A stretch of 64,000 nucleotides of DNA, from positions 1 to 64,000 of the forward strand of contig DAISXY010000017.1 in NCBI GenBank assembly GCA_036825615.1, read 5' to 3'. This stretch comes from JAICXG01 sp036825615 (lineage in GTDB: Bacteria > Verrucomicrobiota > Verrucomicrobiia > Chthoniobacterales > UBA10450). Shown piece after piece: positions 42,016 to 50,774 of this stretch (position 1 is its first letter; each line of letters starts with the position of its first letter). A model generated the notes under the pieces. The model ran no database searches. It was not told where the DNA came from and saw only the letters and a program-made list of their open reading frames with translations. Position numbers and translations under genes: made by a program.

Positions 42016-43542
42016 TCAGAGCCGTTGCAATTCCCGGAAGGCTGCCCCGAGATGGTCGAGGACGTCGCGCGGGAGGAGCGATTCCTCACTCGCCATTCCA
42101 TTAAAAATCGCAAGCTCGGCCGCCCGGCCGCAAGCCCATGCCCCAACCCGCGCCGCCTCGTGAGGCGAAAGCTTCGCTCCGAGCAATCCGGCGCACACGC
42201 CGGTGAGCACGTCGCCCATGCCGCCCGTTGCCATCCCGGGATTGCCGGTTGTGTTGTAACTCAGCGGACGCCCGGCTTCGGCCACGACGGTGCGACTGCC
42301 TTTCAGAAGGAGCGTGACCTTGTAATGCTCGCAGAACTTTCGCGCCAACTCGGCGCGTGACATTTTCTCGTTAGGGAAAAGCCGCTTCATCTCACCGGGG
42401 TGAGGCGTGAGCAGACGCGGCCCGCGCAATTGCTGCAGTGTCTCCATCTTTTCCGAAAGGATGTTGAGCCCGTCGGCATCGAGCACCATCGGTTGTTGCG
42501 CAGCGCGGATCAGCGGCAGGATTTCGTCCGCTCGCGTTTTGCCCAGGCCCGGACCGAGCGCCCAAACGTCGACTGGTTGCTCGAGCAGTTCGCGATAAGA
42601 TGAGACCGGTTTCACCATCACTTCCGGTGCGGCCGCGGCCGCGACGATTTGGTAAACCTCTTCCGGCACGAAGAGCTCGACGAGGCCGGCGCCGGCGCGG
42701 AGCGCGCCTGACGAACACATCTGCGCCGCACCGGTGAATCCGCGGGAACCGGCGACGATACCGATGCGCCCGTACTGGTTTTTGTAGGAAGAATAAGGCC
42801 GACGCGGGAGCAGGTGACGGAGGGATTCGGCGGTGCCAAGCTCTGCTTCCCCCACTCCCTCCGGCTGCAACTCGGCAAGCGTTACGACCTCGAGCCGGCC
42901 AACGAAATCGAGCGCGCCATCAGCGAGCAAACCGCTCTTGGCGCAGCCGACCGTGATCGTGAAATCGGCCACGACACAGTCGGCGTCCACCTCCCCCGTT
43001 TCGCCATCGAGTCCGGTGGGAAGATCAACCGCGATGACATAGGCGCCGGTTTTGCCTAACGAATTGATCTCCTGACAGGCGCTCCGAACTGGGTCACGCA
43101 AGGGCGGGTGCGCCCCGAGCCCGAGCAAGCCATCGAGAACAATCCTGTAGCGGCGGTCTGCGACCACCGAATCGAGCGTTGGCCGGCGCCCTTCTCTGCT
43201 GGCAAGGTCGTTTCGGCGATCATGGACCGCCGCCACAGGAGCAGCGAGTTCGTCGAACTTTTTCTTCGTTAGGGCACTGAGTTCGTGCTCCGGGAAAATG
43301 AGCCGGGTCTCGATTTGCCAGCCCGCCTCGGCGAGCGCGCGCGCGGCGACGAAGGCATCGCCCGCGTTATGTCCTTTGCCCGCAAAGACGATGCAATTTC
43401 CCGGGCACGGGAAGAACTTCTCGATCGCGCGCGCAATCCCGGCCCCGGCCTGCTCCATCAGCGCTTCGGCGGAAATGCCGCGCGCGAAAGCCGCTTCCTC
43501 AGCGGCGCGCATCTCTGCCGGAGTGATAATGGGTAAGCGCAC
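42016..43542 (-). CDS. nnr: Bifunctional NAD(P)H-hydrate repair enzyme (epimerase/dehydratase)
   Basis: A 508-residue fusion. The N-terminal YjeF_N epimerase domain (about 1-210) has ALMEQAGAGIARAIEKF and IVFAGKGHNAGDAFVAAR. The C-terminal YjeF_C/carbohydrate-kinase-like dehydratase domain (about 225-500) has GIVAGSRGFTGAAQM, ALGPGLGKT, LDADGLNIL, LTPHPGEMKRL and NTTGNPGMATGGMGDVLTGV. It converts damaged S- and R-NAD(P)HX back to NAD(P)H. Start is GTG at 43542, separated from the amidase stop by 1 bp. Octamers at 42368, 43055 and 43266. Confidence 0.95.
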   Translation of the reverse strand: MRLPIITPAEMRAAEEAAFARGISAEALMEQAGAGIARAIEKFFPCPGNCIVFAGKGHNAGDAFVAARALAEAGWQIETRLIFPEHELSALTKKKFDELAAPVAAVHDRRNDLASREGRRPTLDSVVADRRYRIVLDGLLGLGAHPPLRDPVRSACQEINSLGKTGAYVIAVDLPTGLDGETGEVDADCVVADFTITVGCAKSGLLADGALDFVGRLEVVTLAELQPEGVGEAELGTAESLRHLLPRRPYSSYKNQYGRIGIVAGSRGFTGAAQMCSSGALRAGAGLVELFVPEEVYQIVAAAAAPEVMVKPVSSYRELLEQPVDVWALGPGLGKTRADEILPLIRAAQQPMVLDADGLNILSEKMETLQQLRGPRLLTPHPGEMKRLFPNEKMSRAELARKFCEHYKVTLLLKGSRTVVAEAGRPLSYNTTGNPGMATGGMGDVLTGVCAGLLGAKLSPHEAARVGAWACGRAAELAIFNGMASEESLLPRDVLDHLGAAFRELQRL

Positions 43543-43543
43543 G

Positions 43544-44413
43544 TTAATCGTCGTCGGAGTGTTTCGATTTCTTCTTCTTCTTACTGCTACTGCTGGAGCT
43601 TTTCTTTTTTGTCCTGCTCCGGGAAGACTTTTTCGAACTCTTGTGCCGGCTGCTCTTGCGCGTGTGATGGCGCGTAGTGGAACGCTCCGGCGTCGCCCTG
43701 ACGAAGTCGTAGTAATTCACCGACTGCCGGATGGGAGACGGGACATGAGTGAGTCCGGCGATGACCGGGCGATAAGTCTCCGGAGTTTTACCCATGACGC
43801 CGTTGGCAATGCGGTCGGCCAGGCGGTCGCGATAGCTCGCCTGGAGGGCGAGCCGGGCTTCGGTCGTGTTGGTGAGAAAACCGCACTCGACGAGCACGGC
43901 AGGGATGGCGGTGCGGCGCAGCACGTAATAGCCGCGGCGCCGAATCCCGCGGTTGTCGGTGGTTGTGCCGGCGACGACCTGGCGGTGAATGTTGGCCGCG
44001 AGGGCGGCGCTCTCCGAGCTGTAATAGTAGGTCTCGATTCCATTCGCGCCTTCGCGGGTGGCGGAGTTGAAATGAATGCAGACAAAGATTGCATCGCGAT
44101 AGCTGTTGGCGATCCGGACGCGTTCGCCTAACGAGACAAAGACGTCACTGTTGCGGGTCATGACGACGCGATAACCGTGCTTGCGCAATTTCAGGGCGAG
44201 GCGCTGTGCGACATCGAGCGCCATGGTTTTTTCCGGCACCCGTTGTCCCGGGATGCCGCCGCGATCGAACCCGCCGTGGCCGGCATCGATTACGATTGTG
44301 GTCGGCCGCGGAATCACCGCCTCGACGCAAATCGGCAGAAGAAGCGCGAGCCCGAGGAGGAAGGAACGATAGAATCGGGCGCGCGCACGGGCGCGTGAAA
44401 ATCGAGCCGCCAT
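43544..44413 (-). CDS. N-acetylmuramoyl-L-alanine amidase (AmiC-type) with Lys/Ser tail
   Basis: A 289-residue Amidase_3 enzyme that cleaves the lactyl-Ala bond of peptidoglycan. A signal peptide or anchor lies at about residues 12-33. The zinc motifs are IVIDAGHGGFDRGGI (His, near residue 46), the Glu in KTMALDVAQRL, FVCIHFN (His) and VLVECGFLTNTTE (Glu). The catalytic domain ends near residue 220. The last 50 residues are almost entirely Lys, Ser, Arg and His with an acidic SDDD end, a highly charged, disordered tail that may bind the wall or nucleic acid. Octamer at 44127, read S-L-G. Confidence 0.9.
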   Translation of the reverse strand: MAARFSRARARARFYRSFLLGLALLLPICVEAVIPRPTTIVIDAGHGGFDRGGIPGQRVPEKTMALDVAQRLALKLRKHGYRVVMTRNSDVFVSLGERVRIANSYRDAIFVCIHFNSATREGANGIETYYYSSESAALAANIHRQVVAGTTTDNRGIRRRGYYVLRRTAIPAVLVECGFLTNTTEARLALQASYRDRLADRIANGVMGKTPETYRPVIAGLTHVPSPIRQSVNYYDFVRATPERSTTRHHTRKSSRHKSSKKSSRSRTKKKSSSSSSKKKKKSKHSDDD

Positions 44414-44419
44414 TTTCGA

Positions 44420-45283
44420 TCAATCTTCCGGCGGCAGCCTGGACGTTGAATCGGACAGTTTCGCGGCGGCTTTTGCGCTCCCCGGCGCGACCGGCCGGTC
44501 GAGCATCCCGCCGCGGACCGTGACGGCACCATCATCGCTCCGGCGCAACCGGGGCATGCTGCGAGTTTGCGAATAGGTTTCGCGTTTCAGGAGCCGTCCA
44601 TCGAGCCCGATGACAGAATACGACCAGACGCGGGGGGCGGAGCATTGCAGGACGTGGAGACGATTTTCGCGATCCACTTCGGCATGAGGTTCGTCAAAAG
44701 CAATGACTCGGCCTAACGAATAGGTGGCATAGACGAGACTGTGCTCCCGGTCTTCGACCCGGACGTAAAGCGAAGTGTGGTCGGGGAAGCGATTGGTCAT
44801 GAGCGAATAGGTGCGAACCCGGGCGCTGGCCGGATCGCCGACGGTGCGCTGCCAGATGGGCCGGGCAGAGGTAACCTCGAATACCTTCGGCCGGGCGTAG
44901 AAAAATTTGTTCAGATCGGCAAAGAACACATTCGCCCGCACACGGTAGAGGCCGAGATCGCCGATCGGGAAAAGCTCGCCGAGATTGATCTTGCGGGTAA
45001 CGGAAGAGCCGGCGGCGATGTGCAAAGACGGTTCGGCGGGGCGACGGGTCGGGGCGATGAGCCGCTCGTGCTCGCCGGTAATTTCGAAGCCGTACCAGGT
45101 TTGATCGCCCTCATCGCGCAGGTCGATGTCGCGACCGGCAAGGTTGGTGATCGTGACCCGCGCCATGACCGGTTCGTAGGCGATGTATTGCAGCCGGCTG
45201 AATTTCAGGTCGACCTGAATCTGGGCGCGCGCCGTGAGAACGGAGGTGAAGAGCACGGCGGCGGCGACAAGGGCGCGGAACAT
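44420..45283 (-). CDS. Secreted hypothetical protein
   Basis: A 287-residue protein with signal peptide (about residues 1-20, cleavage after ARA). The mature region is all-beta in appearance: VDLKFSRLQYIAYEPVMARVTITNLAGRD suggests an N-terminal immunoglobulin-like domain, followed by a 'GDPASARVRTYSL' segment and a beta-rich C-terminal part with VYATYSLGRVIAFDEPHAEVD. No catalytic family is recognised. It is 6 bp upstream of the amidase gene in a minus-strand operon, so a cell-envelope role is plausible. Octamer at 44712. Confidence 0.6.
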   Translation of the reverse strand: MFRALVAAAVLFTSVLTARAQIQVDLKFSRLQYIAYEPVMARVTITNLAGRDIDLRDEGDQTWYGFEITGEHERLIAPTRRPAEPSLHIAAGSSVTRKINLGELFPIGDLGLYRVRANVFFADLNKFFYARPKVFEVTSARPIWQRTVGDPASARVRTYSLMTNRFPDHTSLYVRVEDREHSLVYATYSLGRVIAFDEPHAEVDRENRLHVLQCSAPRVWSYSVIGLDGRLLKRETYSQTRSMPRLRRSDDGAVTVRGGMLDRPVAPGSAKAAAKLSDSTSRLPPED

Positions 45284-45385
45284 AGGCGCGTAAAATAACG
45301 CAAGTGGCCGGAGATGAAAGTTACCCGAACCGGTTCAGCTGCTTTTGCCAGGCGTCATAACGCCTTGAGCATCCCACAAACTGGA

Positions 45386-46531
45386 TCACTGCGGGGGAGC
45401 GGTATAAGGCGGCGGGAAAAGGTCGAGCAACCGCGTCGGATCGGCCCGCACGGCCTGGAGCTGGTCCTTGTAATAAATCCGCACAATGTAGCCGAGGAAC
45501 TGGCGCGGGCCGCTCTCGGCTGGCGAGGCAGGTTCGGCGCTCTTCTGTCTTTGGCGCGCGGCGAGCTGCGCCTTCTCGACCGAATCAGGAACCTCGGCGG
45601 GCGTGACCGCGCCGGCGGCGGAATCGGAGCGTTTCGGGCGCAGATAAGTGACATCGAGAACTTCCGTGCCGCTGTCGGCCCAGTCGTGGCCCGGGGTCAC
45701 CCATTCGTAACTCACGTCGGCGTCGGTGAGCACGACCTGATCGTTATTCAGCATGTCGTAAAAGAAGACCTGGATCTTGACTTTGGTGTGATCGATCGGC
45801 GTGTCGGGTCGCGCTTTCACTCCGAGGCGCAGGATGAGCTTGCTCTCCGCGTCCGGATCGGCCTCCTGTTTGAGGGTCGCTTCCGAGATCCCAAAAGTGG
45901 AGCCCTCGGCGATATCGCCTGTGTCTGCGGCCTTGCTTCTTTCTTCTGCGCCTGCGGCCGTGCCCACGATCGTGGCGCGTTCCCGCACGGCCGGAACGCC
46001 GACACGCAACTTCAGCTGGGCCAGTTCGTAGAGAGGGCCGGCGCTTTCGCCTAACGAGTCAAGGCGGCGCCAGACCTCGTTCGACCGGTCGAAGAGTTGC
46101 ATTGACTCATAGGTTAGCGCGAGTTCGGCGAGAATCTCGGCATTGGCCGGGTCCAGTGCCGTTGCCTGCTGCAGTTTGGCAATCGCGTTCGTCGTGTCGC
46201 CGCGTTCGCGGAAATTTTTCGCGAGTCGCAGGAGCGTTTGCGCGACTGACTGCGGCGGCGTTTCGACGGGATGAACGGTGGTGGACGGAACACCGGTGAC
46301 GGCGGGCAACTTGACCGGCTTCGGCACCCGCGCCGGTGTCATCTTCGGACCTTCGAAAAGACGCGACTCGATCGCCGTGCGCTGCATGGCGCGGTCCGGG
46401 GTTTCGCTCCGGTGACTGAGAAGGTAAAGCGTGGCGATAATTTGCGTCGCGGCAACGGCGCCTAGTAGCGCGCTGACAACGGCAAATGTCCGTTGCGCGC
46501 TGTTGCCATCGGCAAGGGAGAGAGTGCTCAT
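45386..46531 (-). CDS. TPR-containing membrane-anchored protein
   Basis: A 381-residue protein with one N-terminal transmembrane helix (about residues 14-38), a Pro/Thr-rich linker and TPR motifs (about 95-165, for example AIAKLQQATALDPANAEILAELALTYESM). The C-terminal beta-rich domain is about 215-375 (VKIQVFFYDMLNNDQVVL ... IVRIYYKDQLQAVRADP). The family is unnamed to me. It is first in a possible operon that continues, after a 102-bp gap, to the secreted hypothetical, amidase, nnr and sulfotransferase. Octamer at 46050, read S-L-G. Confidence 0.65.
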   Translation of the reverse strand: MSTLSLADGNSAQRTFAVVSALLGAVAATQIIATLYLLSHRSETPDRAMQRTAIESRLFEGPKMTPARVPKPVKLPAVTGVPSTTVHPVETPPQSVAQTLLRLAKNFRERGDTTNAIAKLQQATALDPANAEILAELALTYESMQLFDRSNEVWRRLDSLGESAGPLYELAQLKLRVGVPAVRERATIVGTAAGAEERSKAADTGDIAEGSTFGISEATLKQEADPDAESKLILRLGVKARPDTPIDHTKVKIQVFFYDMLNNDQVVLTDADVSYEWVTPGHDWADSGTEVLDVTYLRPKRSDSAAGAVTPAEVPDSVEKAQLAARQRQKSAEPASPAESGPRQFLGYIVRIYYKDQLQAVRADPTRLLDLFPPPYTAPPQ

Positions 46532-46652
46532 GCGCCTGTCGTTCTCTAGCTAAGCCCGCCCAAAAGTGTCAACGAACCTCATGCAACGGGCACAGCTGTC
46601 CTCTGCCGATCAAGCGAGTCTCATGCCGTTCAACTGAAGTCCGATGCGGCAC

Positions 46653-47123
46653 TTAACGGGAGATATCCGCCTGGGTGAGAATTTTAAAGCCTTCGCCCTG
46701 GAGAACGGAACAGGCGCACTCGGCATCATCGACATGCATTACGAGCGCGGCGCGGCCATGCGGGCGCATCAACAAAGGATAACTGAAATGCAGGTTCACT
46801 TCTGCCATGAGCAGCGCGGCGAGCAGCTTCGACAGCTCGGTCGCGACTTCCTGCAACTCGACCACGACCATTTCGCAGATCCCGAAGGGCACGTTGTGCT
46901 CCTGGAAAATATTTTCGACCGTCTCGGGATCGCTCACGACAATTCGCGCAATCGCGGAGTCGGTTTGTTCGGCCACACTGAGGGCGACGACATGGGTGTT
47001 GCGAGTCGCGAGCAGCTTCACGATCTCGAGCATCGCGCCGACCTTGTTGGGCAGGAAAATCGAGAACTGCTTCACGAAGGGCCCGCCGATCTTCGCGCTC
47101 GTTTCAGGTAACTTGGACGTCAT
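46653..47123 (-). CDS. Tandem ACT-domain protein
   Basis: A 156-residue protein with two ACT-like modules: VKQFSIFLPNKVGAMLEIVKLL (about 18-40) and AEVNLHFSYPLLMRPHGRAALVMHVDD (about 110-135). ACT domains bind amino acids to regulate enzymes; free-standing tandem ACT proteins of this type are often annotated as acetolactate-synthase-like. No enzyme partner is adjacent. The frame is open to 47498 over the divergent gene, but ATG at 47123 begins just before family homology. Confidence 0.75.
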   Translation of the reverse strand: MTSKLPETSAKIGGPFVKQFSIFLPNKVGAMLEIVKLLATRNTHVVALSVAEQTDSAIARIVVSDPETVENIFQEHNVPFGICEMVVVELQEVATELSKLLAALLMAEVNLHFSYPLLMRPHGRAALVMHVDDAECACSVLQGEGFKILTQADISR

Positions 47124-47270
47124 AACACCGACCTGTTCTGGCGGGTCGGCCAATATGCCGGTGTCAGCGAGAGCATGGCAACTGAAATATCGGCTTGGCA
47201 GCAGCGCCGGGATCGCGCTGCGGCACGGCGCTTGTTTTTTCGCGGCAAAGGTGGTTAAAATAAAATCCCG

Positions 47271-47966
47271 ATGATCCAGGCGAATTGTCGGGCCCGCTTC
47301 ACCGCGGCGGATTTCCAGTTCATTGTCCGGACCCTGGCCCGTTCGCCTAACGACCAAGTCTCGCTCGTGGACCTGCTCAGCGATGCGGAAACGCGCGACG
47401 CCGTCCTCGATCATCCGCGTCTCGTTGAGACGATCCTCTCGCAAACCGGGCAGCTTTCGATCTCCTCCGCGTTCTACTTCTACGTTCTCGCCCGCCATGT
47501 CCTGCAGCGGGCCGAGATCGCTGAGCGGAAGCTTTGCGACTACATCGGCTCACTCCTTGAAACCTTTTCCCGCACCAAAGGGCTGCGGCCCCCACACGCC
47601 GAGGAGGAGTCGGGGCGGCAGTACATTTCCGACATGTTGATCGCGCTCAGTCGAGCGTCGGCCGAGCAGAGTTTTCTCCTCCGCGCGCACGTTGGGAATT
47701 ACTCGCTTTTTGTCAGCGGAATCTTTCATGAAAATGCGCAGCACCGCAGCCGGCGAGGTGCGCCGGACCTGGAGTTTTACGAAAAAGTTGGACGCACCAA
47801 TTTCCAACTCGTCGCCTGCCACTCGGCGGCGAGGCGCTGCGAGTTAAACGACGTCTACGAAGAACTGGCAGACCGTTTTCACGAGGTGCGGCTGGCACTG
47901 AACCGGCTCGCGGAAGAATTGATCAACCTCGACGACGACCATCACACCAGCTCGCTTTTTTTGTGA
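47271..47966 (+). CDS. Helical hypothetical protein, first of a coupled pair
   Basis: A 231-residue soluble, mostly helical protein with no recognised family. Visible segments are FIVRTLARSPNDQVSLVDLLSD, ISSAFYFYVLARHVLQRAEI and LCDYIGSLLETFSR. Near the C-terminus is YEELADRFHEVRLALNRLAEEL followed by an acidic NLDDDHH end. Its stop overlaps the start of the next gene by GTGA (47963-47966), implying that the two products act together. Octamer at 47346, read P-N-D. Confidence 0.65.
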   Translation: MIQANCRARFTAADFQFIVRTLARSPNDQVSLVDLLSDAETRDAVLDHPRLVETILSQTGQLSISSAFYFYVLARHVLQRAEIAERKLCDYIGSLLETFSRTKGLRPPHAEEESGRQYISDMLIALSRASAEQSFLLRAHVGNYSLFVSGIFHENAQHRSRRGAPDLEFYEKVGRTNFQLVACHSAARRCELNDVYEELADRFHEVRLALNRLAEELINLDDDHHTSSLFL

Positions 47967-48715
47967 ACGAAACCCTCTTCAGCCAAATCCAGCGACTCTT
48001 CGAGCGGACCTACGCGCAAGTCGGGATCAACCTCGAAGATTGCCTGATCGATCAGCGGCGTTGCCGGCAATTATCAAAGCTGGCCGGGGCCTCGGCGATC
48101 GAGCTGAGCGAGCTGGCGCGTACCTTTTTGCGCACCGCCAACGACCAACTTTACGTCGGCATCTACTATTCGCGCTGGCTCATCGAGCAACTGGAAGAAC
48201 ACGACCCGCGCGCCGGGCTGAGCAATCGCAACATCCGTTCGCTCATCGCCTTTGTGGAGGAAATCAACCACGCCGTGCACGCCGCCCTCAATTTTCGCAA
48301 CGGCCGCCGCCGCATCGGCTCGGAGGATTTTGCGCGCGACTTAGAGTTACAAGCGCGGGTCGACACCTATCTCGTGCTGCTCCTGTTCGTCGCCTTCTTT
48401 CGCAAGACACAGCGCGTCTCACGGGTCGATCGTCGCTGGCTGCGGTTTCATCTCTTTGAAGCGGAATCCCCGGGCGCATTTCGAGATGGGAACCTCCGTG
48501 GCCGCTATCTCGAAACGACCGAACTGGCGGCGACTTACACGCGCTTTCTCGATACGCTCAACGGCCTCCGGCGAGTCGAGGAAATTCGCACCTTTCGCGC
48601 GCTTGATTACGATGGGAAAAAGCAGCGTATCCTCGCGCTCGTCGCGGGTGGGCCCGCGCCGCGACTCCTCCTGCCACCCAGCGCTCCCAGGGCGCGCGAC
48701 GAAGCTGCGACTTAG
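47963..48715 (+). CDS. Helical hypothetical protein, second of a coupled pair
   Basis: A 250-residue helical protein with GTG start overlapping the preceding stop. Segments include LFERTYAQVGINLEDCLIDQ, LSELARTFLRTANDQLYVGIYYSRWLIEQLEEHDPR and SLIAFVEEINHAVHAALNFR. LDTLNGLRRVEEIRTFRALDY is near the C-terminus. Hydrophobic stretch YLVLLLFVAFF may be buried rather than membrane-spanning. A Pro/Ala-rich tail ends it. No family recognised. It precedes the oxidase operon by 149 bp. Confidence 0.65.
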   Translation: MNETLFSQIQRLFERTYAQVGINLEDCLIDQRRCRQLSKLAGASAIELSELARTFLRTANDQLYVGIYYSRWLIEQLEEHDPRAGLSNRNIRSLIAFVEEINHAVHAALNFRNGRRRIGSEDFARDLELQARVDTYLVLLLFVAFFRKTQRVSRVDRRWLRFHLFEAESPGAFRDGNLRGRYLETTELAATYTRFLDTLNGLRRVEEIRTFRALDYDGKKQRILALVAGGPAPRLLLPPSAPRARDEAAT

Positions 48716-48824
48716 CAAGCAGCGAATCCCAGCTTCAAAGCGGATTTGCGCAGCCGGTGATCGCTGCGGCCGCGCGTTTTGCGCTCATTCTGCGCGGTGA
48801 CGGAGGAAATTTGGCCCTTTCCTC

Positions 48825-48838
48825 TTGAAAATTTTCAA
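48825..48838. promoter_or_regulatory. Perfect palindrome upstream of the oxidase operon
   Basis: TTGAAAATTTTCAA, a perfect 14-bp palindrome in an otherwise GC-rich 149-bp gap, 27 bp before the ctaD ATG. It is followed after 2 bp by GATAAT, a reasonable minus-10 word. It could be a regulator-binding site overlapping the promoter, but there is no second copy to support it. Confidence 0.35.
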
Positions 48839-48864
48839 CCGATAATCACGGTCTCAATCGCACC

Positions 48865-50742
48865 ATGGACGCTTCTTCTTCCGTCTCACACGCCGAACAT
48901 CACGCCCACGCACACGAAGGTCACGATCATCACGAGCTCGGTTTTTGGCGAAAATATATTTTCTCGACCGATCACAAGGTGATCGGAATTCAATACCTCC
49001 TCACCGGCCTCTGTTTTCTCCTTTTCGGCTTCATGCTGATGATGTTGATGCGCTGGCAGTTGGCTTATCCGGGCCAGCGGCTGCCGCTGATCGGCGACAT
49101 CATCGGAAATGTCCTCGGGCCGGGCGCGATGGCCAACGGGGTGATGACGCCGGAGTTCTACAATTCGTTAGGCGCGATGCACGGCACGATCATGATCTTT
49201 GCCGGGATCGTGCCGGTGGCGTTCGCGGCCTTTGGAAATTTTGTCGTGCCGCTGCAAATCGGCGCGCCCGACATGTGTTTCCCGAAGGTCAACATGGCGA
49301 GCTACTGGGCCTATTTCGTCGGCGGCGTGATCATGTTCGCCAGTTTTTTTGTGCCGGGCGGCGCGGCCAAGGGCGGTTGGACAGCTTACGCGCCGCTTTC
49401 CGTGATCGACGACCAGGGGCCGGGCCATCTTCTCGTCTTTAACGGGCAGACGATGTGGCTGATTGCCTTCATTTTCCTGATCACGTCGTCATTGTTAGGC
49501 TCGGTCAACTTCATCGCCACCATCATTCAACTGCGGGCCAAGGGCATGACCTGGATGCGACTCCCCTTCTTTTGCTGGGCGCAGTTTGTAACCGCGTTTC
49601 TGCTCCTGCTCGCGTTCCCGCCGCTCGAGTCGGCCATCATCATGCAATTGATGGATCGCGTCGCGGACACGAGCTTTTTCATGCCGAGCGGTCTGGTGGT
49701 AAACGGCGCGGCGGTCTCGATCAGCGGCGGGGGCAGCCCGTTGCTCTGGCAACATCTCTTCTGGTTCCTCGCCCACCCCGAGGTCTACGTCCTGGTCTTG
49801 CCGGGAATGGGAATTGTGGCTGAAGTTCTGGCCAACAATACGCGCAAGCCGCTCTGGGGTTACAAGTCGCTTGTCTTCGCGATTCTCGTCCTCGGTTTTC
49901 TTTCCTTCATCGTCTGGGCGCATCACATGTGGCTCACCGGGATGGGCGCGGTGGTGAGCGCGTTTTTTCAGACGACAACGGTGATCATCTCGATTCCATC
50001 GGTCATCATCCTGAGCGCGTTTTTCATTTCCCTCTGGGGCGGATCGATCCGCTTCACCGTGCCAATGCTTTTTGCGACGACGTTTTTGCCCATGTTCGGA
50101 ATCGGGGGTCTCACGGGCATTCCGCTCGCCTTCAACACTGCCGATCTGTATCTGCACGACACCTATTACGTGATCGCGCACTTCCATTATCTCGTCGCGC
50201 CGGGAACGATCTTCGCCGTTTTCGCCGGGATTTATTACTGGTTCCCAAAGGCGACCGGGCGAAAGATGAGCGATTTCTGGGGGAAGGTGCATTATTGGCC
50301 CACCATGATCTGCATGAACGTCATTTTTCTGCCGATGTTTTTGCAGGGCATGCTCGGGATGCATCGCCGCTGGTACGACGGCGGACAGGGCTGGAACCTG
50401 GCGGCGGAGAAGGTTTGGGGGCTGAGCGGGTTCCACTGGAATATGCCAATCTCGATCGCGGCCTGGGTCATGGGGCTGGCGCAAATTCCCTTCATCATCA
50501 ATTTCTTCTGGAGCATGCGGCGCGGGGAAAAAGTGGACGATAATCCGTGGGAAGCGACCACCCTGGAGTGGACCGCGCCCTCACCCCCGCCACACGGCAA
50601 CTTCGTCGTCCCGCCGGTCGCCTATCGCGGACCTTACGAGTACAGTCTGCCGGGACGAGCAAAGGATTACACGATGCAGACCGAGCCGGTCCAGCCTCAC
50701 GAACGCCGCGTGCCCGAGCCGACCTTGTCGTTAGGGCATTAG
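48865..50742 (+). CDS. ctaD: Cytochrome c oxidase subunit I
   Basis: Heme-copper oxidase catalytic subunit of 625 residues with 12 expected helices. Heme a ligand His106 (AMHGTIMIF) and His441, heme a3 ligand His439 (IAHFHYLVAPGT), and CuB ligands His304 (HPEVYVLVLPGMG), His353 and His354 (WAHHMW) are visible. Glu306 and Tyr308 of the A1-type D-channel end and His-Tyr crosslink are kept. The K-channel segment reads SIPSVIILSAFF, so the lysine of the canonical PTGxK is replaced by Ile382. A His-rich N-terminus and an 80-residue Pro-rich cytoplasmic tail are extra. First gene of the operon. Octamers at 49165 and 50728. Confidence 0.97.
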   Translation: MDASSSVSHAEHHAHAHEGHDHHELGFWRKYIFSTDHKVIGIQYLLTGLCFLLFGFMLMMLMRWQLAYPGQRLPLIGDIIGNVLGPGAMANGVMTPEFYNSLGAMHGTIMIFAGIVPVAFAAFGNFVVPLQIGAPDMCFPKVNMASYWAYFVGGVIMFASFFVPGGAAKGGWTAYAPLSVIDDQGPGHLLVFNGQTMWLIAFIFLITSSLLGSVNFIATIIQLRAKGMTWMRLPFFCWAQFVTAFLLLLAFPPLESAIIMQLMDRVADTSFFMPSGLVVNGAAVSISGGGSPLLWQHLFWFLAHPEVYVLVLPGMGIVAEVLANNTRKPLWGYKSLVFAILVLGFLSFIVWAHHMWLTGMGAVVSAFFQTTTVIISIPSVIILSAFFISLWGGSIRFTVPMLFATTFLPMFGIGGLTGIPLAFNTADLYLHDTYYVIAHFHYLVAPGTIFAVFAGIYYWFPKATGRKMSDFWGKVHYWPTMICMNVIFLPMFLQGMLGMHRRWYDGGQGWNLAAEKVWGLSGFHWNMPISIAAWVMGLAQIPFIINFFWSMRRGEKVDDNPWEATTLEWTAPSPPPHGNFVVPPVAYRGPYEYSLPGRAKDYTMQTEPVQPHERRVPEPTLSLGH

Positions 50743-50764
50743 CTCAAGACCTCGCGCCTAACGA
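50728..50764. repeat. Inverted pair of the genome octamer at the ctaD end
   Basis: TCGTTAGG at 50728-50735 and CCTAACGA at 50757-50764 form a perfect 8-bp stem around a 21-nt loop, spanning the ctaD stop (50742) and ending 10 bp before the subunit III start. In transformable Pasteurellaceae and Neisseriaceae, paired uptake sequences placed like this act as transcription terminators. Here it would attenuate between subunits I and III. Confidence 0.6.
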
Positions 50765-50774
50765 ATCGATCGAG

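Noticed and set aside
49495..50484. 329-codon minus-strand frame
   Set aside because: Antisense shadow of cytochrome oxidase subunit I.
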